From JBKJUK01 sp046590705 (GTDB lineage Bacteria > Acidobacteriota > Thermoanaerobaculia > Gp7-AA8): a stretch of DNA of 12,599 nucleotides. Below the pieces are notes generated by a model. The model was given only the letters and a program-made list of their open reading frames with translations, did no database searches and was not told the DNA's origin. Made by a program: the position numbers and the translations under genes. Of the stretch, positions 1 through 6,591 are shown piece by piece. Where the stretch lies: positions 1 to 12,599 of the forward strand of contig JBKJUK010000254.1 in NCBI GenBank assembly GCA_046590705.1, in the 5' to 3' direction. Within the stretch, counting starts at the first letter, position 1; the number at the start of each line of letters is the position of its first letter.

Positions 1-288
1 GCTGGGAAGCATCTTGAACACCGGGTTTTTCACTCGAAGGTGGGTAACGATCGCGGCTCCCATCAGGGCGGCGATGCCCGCGCCACCGACGACGGAGAAG
101 ACCGGTCGTTCGATCCCGACGAGCAAGAGCAGCGAGAACGTAAGTTTCAGAATGCCGACCATATCTCGCAGCCAGTCCGGCAGGCCAAACGCCTTGAACT
201 CCTGCACGATGTTGTCGTACCTCACCACCCACACAAAAAAGATCGCCGCGGCCACCAGGGCCTGTAGTCCAATCGTCAGGTTCTGCAT
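1..288 (-). CDS. DoxX-like family membrane protein (3' end cut by window edge)
   Basis: The reading frame runs from ATG at 288 to the left edge without a stop, giving 96 residues of the N-terminal part. Three hydrophobic stretches are visible, near residues 5-22, 44-59 and 63-83. Between them lies FKAFGLPDWLRDMVG (31-45), followed by KLTFSLLLLVG. This matches the pattern of small four-helix DoxX-like proteins, in which a loop with a G(L/Y)P motif joins the first two helices. The family sits in the cytoplasmic membrane and is linked to quinone or thiol redox chemistry in some members, but most have no defined role. No good Shine-Dalgarno sequence is seen. A TAAGAT hexamer lies 6 bases before the ATG, so leaderless transcription is possible, though no matching -35 box is evident. 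The missing C-terminal part should hold the last helix. Confidence 0.72.
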   Translation of the reverse strand, partial: MQNLTIGLQALVAAAIFFVWVVRYDNIVQEFKAFGLPDWLRDMVGILKLTFSLLLLVGIERPVFSVVGGAGIAALMGAAIVTHLRVKNPVFKMLPS

Positions 289-600
289 CCGGCAATCTTA
301 GTTGTTTCTCTTGCGATTTCGCTGCAATCTTTCCTGGGAATCGAGTGGTAGCGAGATTTTTCCTCTTAAAGTCACACAGGCGTGCGCGGGCGGGTGGGCC
401 GACCTCCAGGAAGCGTATCAGCAACCACTGGTGAGTAGCAGAGGATGAGAGTTTTGTGGGCCAGACCTTGGTTTTGCCTCGACTCTGGAGCAAGTTGCTC
501 TGAAGCGCGAGGCCGGCAGGGATGCCGGCGGTTCGGCCACCTGGGAGGCGGCGCTCAGTGAGAGAGACGTTCACCAGCGTTTGGCCAACAGGTGCTGTCT
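289..600. other. Spacer without a gene; one small hairpin repeat
   Basis: I see no coding region with a start, ribosome binding site and plausible protein in this stretch. It should hold the promoter region of the DoxX-like gene. Its only clear structure is the GC-rich hairpin at 512-529, listed separately. The overlapping open frame that runs to 1562 crosses the tRNA and the next gene and is not credible. Confidence 0.5.
512..529. repeat. Short palindromic hairpin, related in layout to the 20-base repeat
   Basis: GCCGGCA-GGGA-TGCCGGC forms a perfect 7-bp stem with a 4-base loop. Its core (GGCA, a G-rich loop, TGCC) has the same design as the CACAGGCA-GGAT-TGCCTGTG element found three times elsewhere in the window, so it may be a diverged relative. 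There is no T-tract, so it is not a typical intrinsic terminator. Confidence 0.5.
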
Positions 601-628
601 CAAATAAGAAGCCGCTCTTCCGAGCGGC
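601..628 (-). terminator. Intrinsic terminator of the tRNA-fMet unit
   Basis: Read on the minus strand, a perfect 7-bp stem GCCGCTC/GAGCGGC with a GGAA tetraloop is followed by TTCTTATTT. It lies about 29 bases past the CCA end of the tRNA, where a terminator for a single-tRNA transcript is expected. Confidence 0.8.
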
Positions 629-651
629 CGAGTTGCTGACTTTAGATTTTC

Positions 652-733
<82 letters not shown>

Positions 734-820
734 ACACTTGTCGTTGCTGGCGAGTGCTCAGCAATACCGTCCTGAACCAGACCGTTTGCGAAGGCATTCC
801 TTCCGGGTCAGGGGAGCGGC

Positions 821-849
821 ATTATCGCGATCACACCTCGAACAAGCAA
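821..849 (-). promoter_or_regulatory. Candidate sigma-70-type promoter for tRNA-fMet
   Basis: On the minus strand TTGCTT and GATAAT are separated by exactly 17 bases, close to the housekeeping consensus. Transcription would start near 814 and give a 5' leader of about 80 nt before the mature tRNA end, to be removed by RNase P. No other good promoter is seen closer to the tRNA. Confidence 0.6.
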
Positions 850-910
850 GGCTTTTATCAGCGAACGACGAATTCTGTACGAGGTGCGTAATTCCGTTGT
901 GGTTCGCTCT

Positions 911-919
911 TGGCATAAT
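911..919 (+). promoter_or_regulatory. Candidate extended -10 promoter for the PQQ-dehydrogenase-like gene
   Basis: TGGCATAAT fits an extended -10 element (TGn followed by a TATAAT-like hexamer), with no clear -35 box. A start site near 926 would leave about 27 bases before the TTG start at 953. It would also place the alternative GTG at 884 upstream of the transcript, which supports the later start. Confidence 0.35.
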
Positions 920-942
920 GCGTCCTGCGAACACCATTCCTC

Positions 943-947
943 GGAGA
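943..947 (+). promoter_or_regulatory. Shine-Dalgarno GGAGA that decides a TTG start
   Basis: GGAGA lies 5 bases before TTG at 953. Initiation here gives a clean signal peptide, whereas the GTG at 884 would add 23 residues that look unlike a leader. Confidence 0.6.
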
Positions 948-952
948 CCCGG

Positions 953-2170
953 TTGCTCAAATCCCTGCTCGTCGTTTTATTCATGCTCACAGGCCTATCG
1001 GTACACGCTGAGACTCTGCCCGGCTTCCGGGTCGAGCGGATCGCTCCGCTCCAGGGTTTCGTCACGTCGCTTGTGTTCGATTCCAGCGATCGTCTCTATT
1101 ACACGGCGACCGACGGCAGAATTTTTCGTCTCGAAACCTCTGGTTCAGTCCTGGTGGCCACAGTACCAACAGCCTCCGAGGGGAATGCAGTTCTGCTGGG
1201 GATGGCCCTTCTATCAGACACTTCCGCGGTTGTGCACTACGTCGCACCCGATCTCACGGCCGACCTCATCGGCATCGTCAACCTGGTCGACGGTACGCTG
1301 CAGCAGATCGCCAGTTTTCTCTGTGACAACGGCCGTCCCTGCTCGTCGGAACACCATGGGGGGAATCCGATCGTCAATCCTGAGGGATTCATCTACGTCA
1401 CGCTCGGTGATTTCGGCGCGCAGACGACTGCGCAGGACCCGAATTCACCAGGCGGAAAGCTCTTCCGCATTTCAACGTCGGGTGTGGTCACGCGCATCGC
1501 CATCGGCCTGCGTAATGCCTTTGACCTGGCCTGGGAGCCGGTCTCCCGTCGTCTGGTCGTGACCGATAACGGTGCGGTCGGTAACGACGAAATTCATGTG
1601 GTTTCCCCTGGAGAAAACCTTGGCTGGCCGCTTACCTCCGGCAACGAGCCGCAATTCCCCGGTACCAGCCCGCCATCCTGGGTGTTCAGCGGAACGGTCG
1701 CGCCTACCGGAGTCTTCCTGGCGAATGGGGCCGGAGGCTTTGGTAAAGAGACAGTCTTCACTGCGGGCTTTGTCCCCAAGACGATCTACTGGTTTCCGAA
1801 TCGTGCCTCCGAGGTTTTTGTTGAGCCGCTCGAGCTCATCAAGGGCGAGACTGCTCCCATCATCGATCTCGCTCAGAACAGCAAGGGCGAAGTCGTTTTC
1901 GGAACACCGGGCGGCCTGTACCGCATCATCCTTCCGATCAAGGGAGATGCGAATGGCGACGGAAAAGTCGACGACGCGGATTTCGACGCGATTTCCCGCG
2001 AGATTCTGGATGGAGACGGGGATCTGACGATCCACGCTCATCTGGGGAGTTTCCGAGGAAGCTGGGGAGCGGATGTGAATGACGACGGTTTCATCGATGC
2101 CAGTGACCTTGTCGCGCTCGCGAATCTCAACCGGCGACCATCCCGCACCCGCGCGCCGCGGGTGAGGTAA
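953..2170 (+). CDS. Exported PQQ glucose/sorbosone dehydrogenase-like beta-propeller with dockerin-like C-terminus
   Basis: This is a 405-residue protein if TTG at 953 is the start. That start has GGAGA 5 bases upstream and gives the signal peptide MLKSLLVVLFMLTGLSVHA, cut before ETLPG. The body matches the soluble PQQ-dependent aldose dehydrogenase (GSDH) fold: EHHGGNPIVNPEGFIYVTLGD from about 133, GLRNAFDLAWEP at 185-196, and NDEIHVVSPGENLGWP at 211-226. In characterised relatives the His of the H-x-G-G region acts as catalytic base and PQQ binds nearby. Whether this protein binds PQQ cannot be told from sequence alone. At residues 331-347 and 373-389 are two calcium-loop repeats (DANGDGKVDDADF and DVNDDGFIDASDL), the duplicated pattern of type I dockerin. 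The protein then ends in an Arg-rich tail. The likely location is the periplasm or cell surface. The substrate is unknown. Confidence 0.85.
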   Translation: MLKSLLVVLFMLTGLSVHAETLPGFRVERIAPLQGFVTSLVFDSSDRLYYTATDGRIFRLETSGSVLVATVPTASEGNAVLLGMALLSDTSAVVHYVAPDLTADLIGIVNLVDGTLQQIASFLCDNGRPCSSEHHGGNPIVNPEGFIYVTLGDFGAQTTAQDPNSPGGKLFRISTSGVVTRIAIGLRNAFDLAWEPVSRRLVVTDNGAVGNDEIHVVSPGENLGWPLTSGNEPQFPGTSPPSWVFSGTVAPTGVFLANGAGGFGKETVFTAGFVPKTIYWFPNRASEVFVEPLELIKGETAPIIDLAQNSKGEVVFGTPGGLYRIILPIKGDANGDGKVDDADFDAISREILDGDGDLTIHAHLGSFRGSWGADVNDDGFIDASDLVALANLNRRPSRTRAPRVR

Positions 2171-2195
2171 CGGAAAACCTGCGGGTGGAAGCGGT

Positions 2196-2222
2196 TGTGT
2201 GGCACAGGCAATCCTGCCTGTG
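2196..2222 (-). repeat. Palindromic dispersed repeat, copy 1
   Basis: The core CACAGGCA-ATCC-TGCCTGTG is an 8-bp stem with a 4-base loop. Including the 5' flank, these 27 bases are the exact reverse complement of 2334-2360. The repeat lies 25 bases after the stop of the PQQ-dehydrogenase-like gene. Confidence 0.85.
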
Positions 2223-2333
2223 AGGCGATGCTCTGACGTCCAAGGACGATTTCGTTCCCCGTAACCGACGTACCACCCCTACGGCGACATGAGCGAAGCA
2301 CGGCGCAATGGGTGTGGACTCACTTCTCCGCGC

Positions 2334-2360
2334 CACAGGCAGGATTGCCTGTGCCACACA
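2334..2360 (+). repeat. Palindromic dispersed repeat, copy 2 (inverted)
   Basis: CACAGGCA-GGAT-TGCCTGTG followed by CCACACA is the exact inverted match of copy 1, with 111 bases between them. A third copy of the 20-base core is at 12415-12434. Confidence 0.85.
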
Positions 2361-2610
2361 TATCTGCGCTTCAGGTGAGTCGTCCGCGAATTTTAACTTT
2401 CCACACCTTCTCGATACGAGTTCGCGAGGCCGTTACGAAAAAGGCACCCGAGAGTGGGCGCCCCTGCGACTGTCTCTTTTCTGGTGCAGAGTGTCATTGC
2501 AATCGCGCAGTTTCACTGGTCCTACGCCGTAAATCACGCAATCAGCCCCGGAAAGCTCGGCATCATCGCTGCAATCACTCACCCCGGCAACCTAACAAGG
2601 GGGAAAGAAC

Positions 2611-4071
2611 ATGAACGCAACAACCTCAGCGAGAACCAGAGCCGTCGCACTCGTGGCCGCGCTGCTGCTCGCGCCTACTCTTGGTCATGCCCAGACCAAA
2701 GTGAAAAGTGGTTTCAACTTATTCAGTCCGCAGCAGGACATGGAGATCGGGCAGCAATCGGCGGCCCAGGCTGAGCAGCAGCTTCCAATTTCCCGCGACG
2801 ACCGCGCGCAGGACTTCGTGAACGACATCGGCCAGCGGCTTGCCGCAAATGCGCCGGGTCCGAAGTTCCGCTACCAGTTCAAAGTGGTCAACGCGTCCGA
2901 CCTGAATGCTTTCGCGCTGCCCGGTGGTTACATCTACCTGAATCGCGGAATCATCGAATCTGCACGCAACGAGGGTGAAGTGGCTGGCGTTCTGGCGCAC
3001 GAGATCGCGCACGCTGCACTCAGGCATGGAACGCACAACGCCTCGAAAGCATATCTGACTCAGGCCGGGATCGGAATTCTCGGCGGTATCCTCGGCGGAA
3101 AGGTCGGAGCCGGGGCCGGACAGATCATCAATGCGGTTGGCGGTTTCGGACTTAACGCTGTGTTCCTCAAGTACAGCAGGGAAGCTGAAACGCAGGCCGA
3201 CATCATCGGTTCACAGATTCTCGCCAAGACGGGCTACAACCCGACCGACATGGTCAGCTTCTTTCAAACTCTGGCCAAGAGTGACAGTCGACGCCAGGTG
3301 GCCTGGCTTGCCAGTCATCCCGCACCGGAAAAGCGCATCGAAACGATTCAGAAAGAAGCCCGGATTCTCGGTTCAACCGCAGGACCATCTCCTACCGAGC
3401 GTCTGAACAGCGTACAGGCTTCGCTCCGTCAGGGAGGACCTGCACCTACCAGTCAGCAGATTGCACAGATGCAGCAGTCGGGTGGCCGGTCGAGGGACCC
3501 GCAGTCGCGTTCCGGCTCAGGAAGAGACCTTCCGCGTGTCGAGGCGCCATCTCGTCAGATGCGTACTTACACGAACCGAGGAGGAATCTATCAGTTGCAG
3601 GTTCCTTCGAACTGGGAAGTGGTCGGTGAGAACGGCGCAGCGGTGACCTTTGCGCCACGTGGTGGAGCCGGGGAAGTCGACGGCCGTTCCGAGGTTGTGT
3701 ACGGCCTGATCGTGAATCACTATGAACCATTTGGAAACAGTCGCTCCTCGCGTGGACGGCAGACATCAATCGAGGAAGGAACTGATGATCTGATCGCACA
3801 GATCAGGCAGAGCAGTACACATCTCCGTCCGGTGCGTGGTTCTCAGCGTAAGTTTCGTCTCTCAGGCGGTACGGGACTAGGCGTGAGTCTGGCCGGTCGT
3901 TCGCCCTCCACAGGCATCGACGAGCAGGTGACTCTCATCACACGGCAGCTGGTGGACGGTCATCTGGTCTATATGCTTTTTGTCACCCCAGAGGCTGATG
4001 CGCGGAACTACGAACAGGTACTCAGCGCGATCGTGCAGTCATTCAGAGTGGATGACCGCGGCGACCACTGA
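2611..4071 (+). CDS. Secreted M48-family zinc metalloprotease with extra C-terminal domain
   Basis: This is a 486-residue protein. The ATG has a strong AAGGGGG Shine-Dalgarno 7 bases upstream. A signal peptide runs to about residue 27 (GHA, cut before QTK). The peptidase M48 domain carries the zinc site HEIAH (H130, E131, H134) and YSREAETQAD (188-197), with E193 as the likely third ligand, followed by SHPAPEKRI (235-243). It resembles the periplasmic BepA/LoiP group, which degrades or helps assemble outer-membrane proteins; that role here is an inference. A Gly-rich hydrophobic stretch (153-181) sits between the zinc motifs. After a Gln/Ser/Arg/Gly-rich linker (275-315) comes a separate domain of about 160 residues (GGIYQLQVPSNWEVV to IVQSFRVDD) with a secreted beta-rich look. 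Typical M48 proteins of this type often carry TPR repeats instead. A strong terminator follows. Confidence 0.9.
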   Translation: MNATTSARTRAVALVAALLLAPTLGHAQTKVKSGFNLFSPQQDMEIGQQSAAQAEQQLPISRDDRAQDFVNDIGQRLAANAPGPKFRYQFKVVNASDLNAFALPGGYIYLNRGIIESARNEGEVAGVLAHEIAHAALRHGTHNASKAYLTQAGIGILGGILGGKVGAGAGQIINAVGGFGLNAVFLKYSREAETQADIIGSQILAKTGYNPTDMVSFFQTLAKSDSRRQVAWLASHPAPEKRIETIQKEARILGSTAGPSPTERLNSVQASLRQGGPAPTSQQIAQMQQSGGRSRDPQSRSGSGRDLPRVEAPSRQMRTYTNRGGIYQLQVPSNWEVVGENGAAVTFAPRGGAGEVDGRSEVVYGLIVNHYEPFGNSRSSRGRQTSIEEGTDDLIAQIRQSSTHLRPVRGSQRKFRLSGGTGLGVSLAGRSPSTGIDEQVTLITRQLVDGHLVYMLFVTPEADARNYEQVLSAIVQSFRVDDRGDH

Positions 4072-4099
4072 GCTGAGATCACTGCAGCAAATTCGAGGT

Positions 4100-4127
4100 G
4101 GGCGGTCCGAAAGGGCCGCCCTTCTTT
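4100..4127 (+). terminator. Intrinsic terminator after the M48 protease gene
   Basis: A 9-bp stem (GGGCGGTCC/GGGCCGCCC, one G-T pair) with a GAAA tetraloop is followed by TTCTTT. It lies 28 bases after the protease stop and separates it from the bacilliredoxin gene. Confidence 0.88.
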
Positions 4128-4187
4128 ATGGATTCGCAATTTCCTGTACCCTCAGTCACGTTCACGCCAGACGACGGAGGAAACACC

Positions 4188-4625
4188 ATGTATCCAGAAC
4201 AGATCGTAAAACCAATGCGGGAAGAGCTCACGCGTCTCGGCATTCAGGAAGCACGCACCGCAGAAGAAGTCGACGCCATTCTTGGCGACAAGAAGGGAAC
4301 TGCTCTTGTCATCGTGAATTCAGTTTGTGGGTGCGCAGCCGGCAACGCGCGGCCTGCAGTCGCGAAAGCACTGCAGCATTCAGTTCGCCCGGAGAAGATG
4401 GTCACCGTATTCGCCGGCAACGATGCGGAGGCAACTTCAAAGGCGCGCTCGTATTTCGCAGGTTTCCGCCCCTCTTCACCCGCCATTGCTCTGTTGCAGG
4501 ACGGTGAAGTGGTCAAGATGCTCGAGCGCCACCAGATCGAAGGACGAGATGCCGAGCAGATCGCCACTGAACTGAAGTCTGCGTTCGATCAGTTCTGCGT
4601 TCCCGCCGCTGCTCCGGTTCAGTAG
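4188..4625 (+). CDS. BrxA/BrxB-family bacilliredoxin
   Basis: This is a 145-residue protein. The start is ATG at 4188 because GGAGG lies 7 bases upstream and MYPEQIVKPMREEL is the usual N-terminus of the family. A longer frame begins inside the preceding terminator and is rejected. The thioredoxin-like fold carries the family CGC motif in VNSVCGCAAGNARP (C47, C49), a likely cis-Pro at P98 (SSPAIAL), and a family-typical C-terminal block ERHQIEGRDAEQIATEL. Proteins of this family (YphP/YqiW of Bacillus) remove bacillithiol from mixed disulfides on cytoplasmic proteins. An additional Cys, C137, lies near the C-terminus. The gene is bounded by terminators on both sides and is probably transcribed alone. 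It suggests that the host makes bacillithiol or a similar thiol. Confidence 0.93.
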   Translation: MYPEQIVKPMREELTRLGIQEARTAEEVDAILGDKKGTALVIVNSVCGCAAGNARPAVAKALQHSVRPEKMVTVFAGNDAEATSKARSYFAGFRPSSPAIALLQDGEVVKMLERHQIEGRDAEQIATELKSAFDQFCVPAAAPVQ

Positions 4626-4654
4626 AATTCGCGCTGTTTCAAAGTACGATGAGG

Positions 4655-4683
4655 GGAGCGGCCGAGAGCCGCTCCTTTCTTTT
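4655..4683 (+). terminator. Intrinsic terminator after the bacilliredoxin gene
   Basis: A perfect 8-bp stem GGAGCGGC/GCCGCTCC with loop CGAGA is followed by TTTCTTTT, 29 bases after the stop codon and just ahead of the VOC gene. Confidence 0.9.
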
Positions 4684-4708
4684 GGTCCGCTGCAGAATGG
4701 AGGAAGTC

Positions 4709-5176
4709 ATGCCTGTGAACCCGATCCCTGAGGGATACCACTCGATTACTCCGTATCTGATTGTTCGTGACGCCGCATCCGCGATCGAATTTTACTCGCG
4801 CGCTTTCGCTGCGACGGAGATGTTCAGGTTGGAAGCTGACGGAAAGGTCGGGCACGCCGAGATGCGGATCGGGAACTCCGTGATCATGCTCGCTGATGAA
4901 GATCCCGAGATGGGATTCAAGGCTCCCGCGCCTGGCACCGGGAACCCAGTCTCGCTGATGGTCTACGTTGAGGACGTCAACGTGACCTTCCCGGCTGCAA
5001 TCGCAGCGGGAGCGACGGAAGTTCGCCCGCTGCAGGATCAGTTCTACGGCGATCGATCTGGTCAGCTGCTCGATCCATTCGGTCACCTCTGGGCGGTCGC
5101 GACTCACATGGAAGACGTCTCCCCAGAAGAGATGACCCGTCGTACTGAAGCGATGAAGGGCGGACAGGGCGCTTAG
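4709..5176 (+). CDS. VOC-superfamily (PhnB/glyoxalase-like) protein
   Basis: This is a 155-residue protein. ATG at 4709 is chosen because GGAGGAAG lies 5 bases upstream; the longer frame starts within the upstream terminator. The pattern YHSITPYLIVRDAASAIEFY (10-29) is the first beta-alpha unit of a vicinal-oxygen-chelate module. GHAEM (48-52), SLMVYVEDV (82-90) and LLDPFGHLWAVATHMEDVSPEEM (from 120) complete the two-module PhnB-like pattern. Members range from glyoxalase and dioxygenase enzymes to antibiotic-binding proteins, and PhnB-like ones are mostly uncharacterised. H49 is a possible metal ligand. The protein is cytoplasmic, with no signal peptide. The terminator upstream means it needs its own promoter, which I could not locate in the short space available. 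Confidence 0.88.
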   Translation: MPVNPIPEGYHSITPYLIVRDAASAIEFYSRAFAATEMFRLEADGKVGHAEMRIGNSVIMLADEDPEMGFKAPAPGTGNPVSLMVYVEDVNVTFPAAIAAGATEVRPLQDQFYGDRSGQLLDPFGHLWAVATHMEDVSPEEMTRRTEAMKGGQGA

Positions 5177-5264
5177 GGTCGCGTTCTCGTTCGAGCGGGT
5201 ATCCATCCCGAGCAAGCGTCGGCGGTCTCAGGGTCGAAGAGTGCCGCCGCGGCGGATCAGTAAC

Positions 5265-5412
5265 GTCATTTCGAAGGAGCACGCCGCGCTCGTTATGACA
5301 CGCAGAGAGCGATGCGACTGAGGAATCTACGCCGAAGGATCGCGCTGAACATTTACAGCGCGATTCCTGCGCGTAGATCCCTCGAACCCACCCGCCCGCC
5401 TCTCGGGATGAC
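5265..5412. repeat. Long imperfect palindrome (GTCAT...ATGAC type)
   Basis: Ends GTCATTTCG (5265) and CTCGGGATGAC (5402-5412) are inverted. Inside are GAGGAATCTACGC (5320-5332) and GCGTAGATCCCTC (5371-5383), complementary at 12 of 13 bases. The innermost arms are ATCGCGCTG (5339-5347) and CAGCGCGAT (5356-5364), perfectly complementary with an 8-base loop. CTCGGGATGAC recurs at 5480-5490. This layout resembles dispersed GTCATTCGA...CGGGATGAC repeats known from several bacterial phyla. Confidence 0.75.
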
Positions 5413-5441
5413 GGCTCTCCTTCTGATTCTCAGCGAGCCTG

Positions 5442-5472
5442 TTTCTTTCTCTCAGTCGCCGTGCAGCGCGGG
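5442..5472 (-). repeat. 31-base dispersed element, copy 1
   Basis: On the minus strand this matches 8984-9014 at 28 of 31 positions, with the last 19 bases (GGCGACTGAGAGAAAGAAA) identical. Confidence 0.7.
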
Positions 5473-5515
5473 TCTGGGGCTCGGGATGACAGCTGCGCGA
5501 GATCGGTGTCAGTCC

Positions 5516-6013
5516 CTACCGATCGACGGTGACGCTTGTATCGGCACTCACGCGATTGCCGGCCTGATCCAGTCCTTCGACTCGCAGCTTTGCAGTCACT
5601 GCGCTGAAAAGGCGGTCGTCAGCGACCTCTTTCCGCGGATTGAAGTCGTACTTCAGCTCACCGCGGGGAGCAATCACGGTGGAGAAGCCTCTCCTGGTGA
5701 TCTCTTCCGGTCCAAAACTCTGGGAGTAGACATTCAAGCCGCCGAACGCGACGACGTCGATGCGAACCACCTCGATGTCCACCGATGATCCGCCGAACTC
5801 GCGGATCAGAATCGTGAATGGGAAGTCGTAGGTATCGCCGGACACCTTTTTCGCCACGATGGGGTTGGGTGTCACAGTCAGAGTGATCGAGCCCTGTCCT
5901 GGCGCAACCGCTGGCTCCACGGAACGCGTGGAACCTTGTCGACCACTGCTGCAGGCCATGGTCAGGGTCATGAATAGTGACAGGACGATGACTGAAGTCA
6001 GGCGCACGTTCAT
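5516..6013 (-). CDS. Small lipoprotein of unknown function
   Basis: This is a 165-residue protein. ATG at 6013 is chosen because GGAGA lies 5 bases upstream and it yields a lipoprotein signal with lipobox LTMAC (C21). A longer frame starting inside sodC is rejected. The mature part begins with a short Ser/Gly/Pro-rich linker, then ITLTVTPNPIVA and alternating beta-strand-like segments (YDFPFTILIREFG, VDIEVVRIDVVAFGG, AVTAKLRVEGLDQAGN) ending in a Val/Thr strand. This suggests a single Ig-like or other beta-sandwich domain. There are no Cys or His residues in a metal-binding pattern. Ser at position +2 favours the outer membrane. It is the last gene of the operon with the YdjY-like gene and sodC, starting 50 bases after the sodC stop. 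I do not recognise a specific family. Confidence 0.8.
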   Translation of the reverse strand: MNVRLTSVIVLSLFMTLTMACSSGRQGSTRSVEPAVAPGQGSITLTVTPNPIVAKKVSGDTYDFPFTILIREFGGSSVDIEVVRIDVVAFGGLNVYSQSFGPEEITRRGFSTVIAPRGELKYDFNPRKEVADDRLFSAVTAKLRVEGLDQAGNRVSADTSVTVDR

Positions 6014-6063
6014 TGAAGTCTCCGGGATACCGTTTCGACTCGAGTGGATTTTCTGCTCATTCA

Positions 6064-6591
6064 TCAGTTCTTCGTTTCTACGACACCACAAGCGATTCGT
6101 TTCCCTGAATTTCCTGCGGGCTGGCTTTTCAAGTCGTCCGCGTCGGCATGCAGCACGATTGCTTTTCCTACGACTGAGTTAGGTCCTGCTGAGACTGTGA
6201 TCGCTCTCGTCAGCACTTCCTGACGGATGACGCCATTCGAATCGGCGGTCACATTGCCGAAATCTCCTGCGTGGTGTGCGCTGTCGAGCGGTCCGCCGTG
6301 CGGTGAGCCGGTTGTGTCGAAATGAGGTCCTGCCGAGGCGGCGTCAGGCGCACTGCAGTCTCCAAGCTGATGGAGGTGCAGCCCGTGGACGCCCGGAGTA
6401 ACGTTCGCAAGGTCTATGTTCACTCGAACCTGACCATCGGACAGTTCGGTGAAGCGCACGCTTCCCGCAGCCATTGATCCGCTTCTCGGTTCGAGTCGAG
6501 CACCCGCGCTCATGCCTCGTACGCCAAAACTACTGCAACCAGTTGTCAGGGTAACGGCCAGGATGAGTGCTGCTGGAATTGCCTTTCTCAC
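6064..6591 (-). CDS. sodC: Cu/Zn superoxide dismutase, lipoprotein type
   Basis: This is a 175-residue protein that converts superoxide to hydrogen peroxide and oxygen outside the cytoplasm. The signal is lipoprotein-type with lipobox LTTGC (C19) and Ser at +2, so outer-membrane anchoring is likely. All active-site residues are visible. Copper: H72 and H74 (GLHLHQLGDC), bridging H90 (GPHFD) and H148 (VLHADADD). Zinc: H90, H98 (HGGP), H107 and D110 (HHAGDFGN). The disulfide pair is C79 and C168, and R165 in GKRIACGVV is the expected substrate-guiding arginine. The start is GTG at 6591, overlapping the upstream stop as GTGA, with AAGGAG 5 bases upstream. This points to translational coupling with the YdjY-like gene. 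Length and motifs are complete for bacterial SodC. Confidence 0.97.
   Translation of the reverse strand: MRKAIPAALILAVTLTTGCSSFGVRGMSAGARLEPRSGSMAAGSVRFTELSDGQVRVNIDLANVTPGVHGLHLHQLGDCSAPDAASAGPHFDTTGSPHGGPLDSAHHAGDFGNVTADSNGVIRQEVLTRAITVSAGPNSVVGKAIVLHADADDLKSQPAGNSGKRIACGVVETKN

Larger units (their letters stand above)
2171..2596. other. Repeat-bearing spacer upstream of the M48 protease gene
   Basis: No gene is supported here. The small open frames overlap the repeats and have no ribosome binding site. The stretch holds two inverted copies of the CACAGGCA-GGAT-TGCCTGTG element (listed separately) and about 230 bases of unassigned sequence before the protease Shine-Dalgarno. A promoter for the protease gene is expected here, but I could not identify a convincing -35/-10 pair. 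Confidence 0.5.
5177..5515. other. Convergent spacer filled with palindromic repeats
   Basis: No gene is seen between the VOC gene and the stop of the convergent lipoprotein gene. Most of the stretch is repeat material: the long hairpin at 5265-5412, a further CTCGGGATGAC at 5480-5490, and the 31-base element at 5442-5472. No classical T-tract terminator was found for either flanking unit, so the hairpins may serve that role. Confidence 0.6.

Noticed and set aside
791..812. Minus-strand CCCGGAAGGAATGCC resembling the SRP RNA tetraloop region
   Set aside because: Only the short GGAAGGAA core fits. The flanking strands do not form the long SRP hairpin, and the segment lies in the likely 5' leader of the tRNA.
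884..952. GTG at 884 as the start of the PQQ-dehydrogenase-like protein
   Set aside because: It would add 23 polar residues before the signal peptide. TTG at 953 has a ribosome binding site and gives a normal leader, and a candidate -10 lies between the two starts.
6014..6091. Longer start of the small lipoprotein at 6091, overlapping sodC
   Set aside because: It would bury the lipoprotein signal behind 26 polar residues. ATG at 6013 has GGAGA at good spacing and a proper lipobox.
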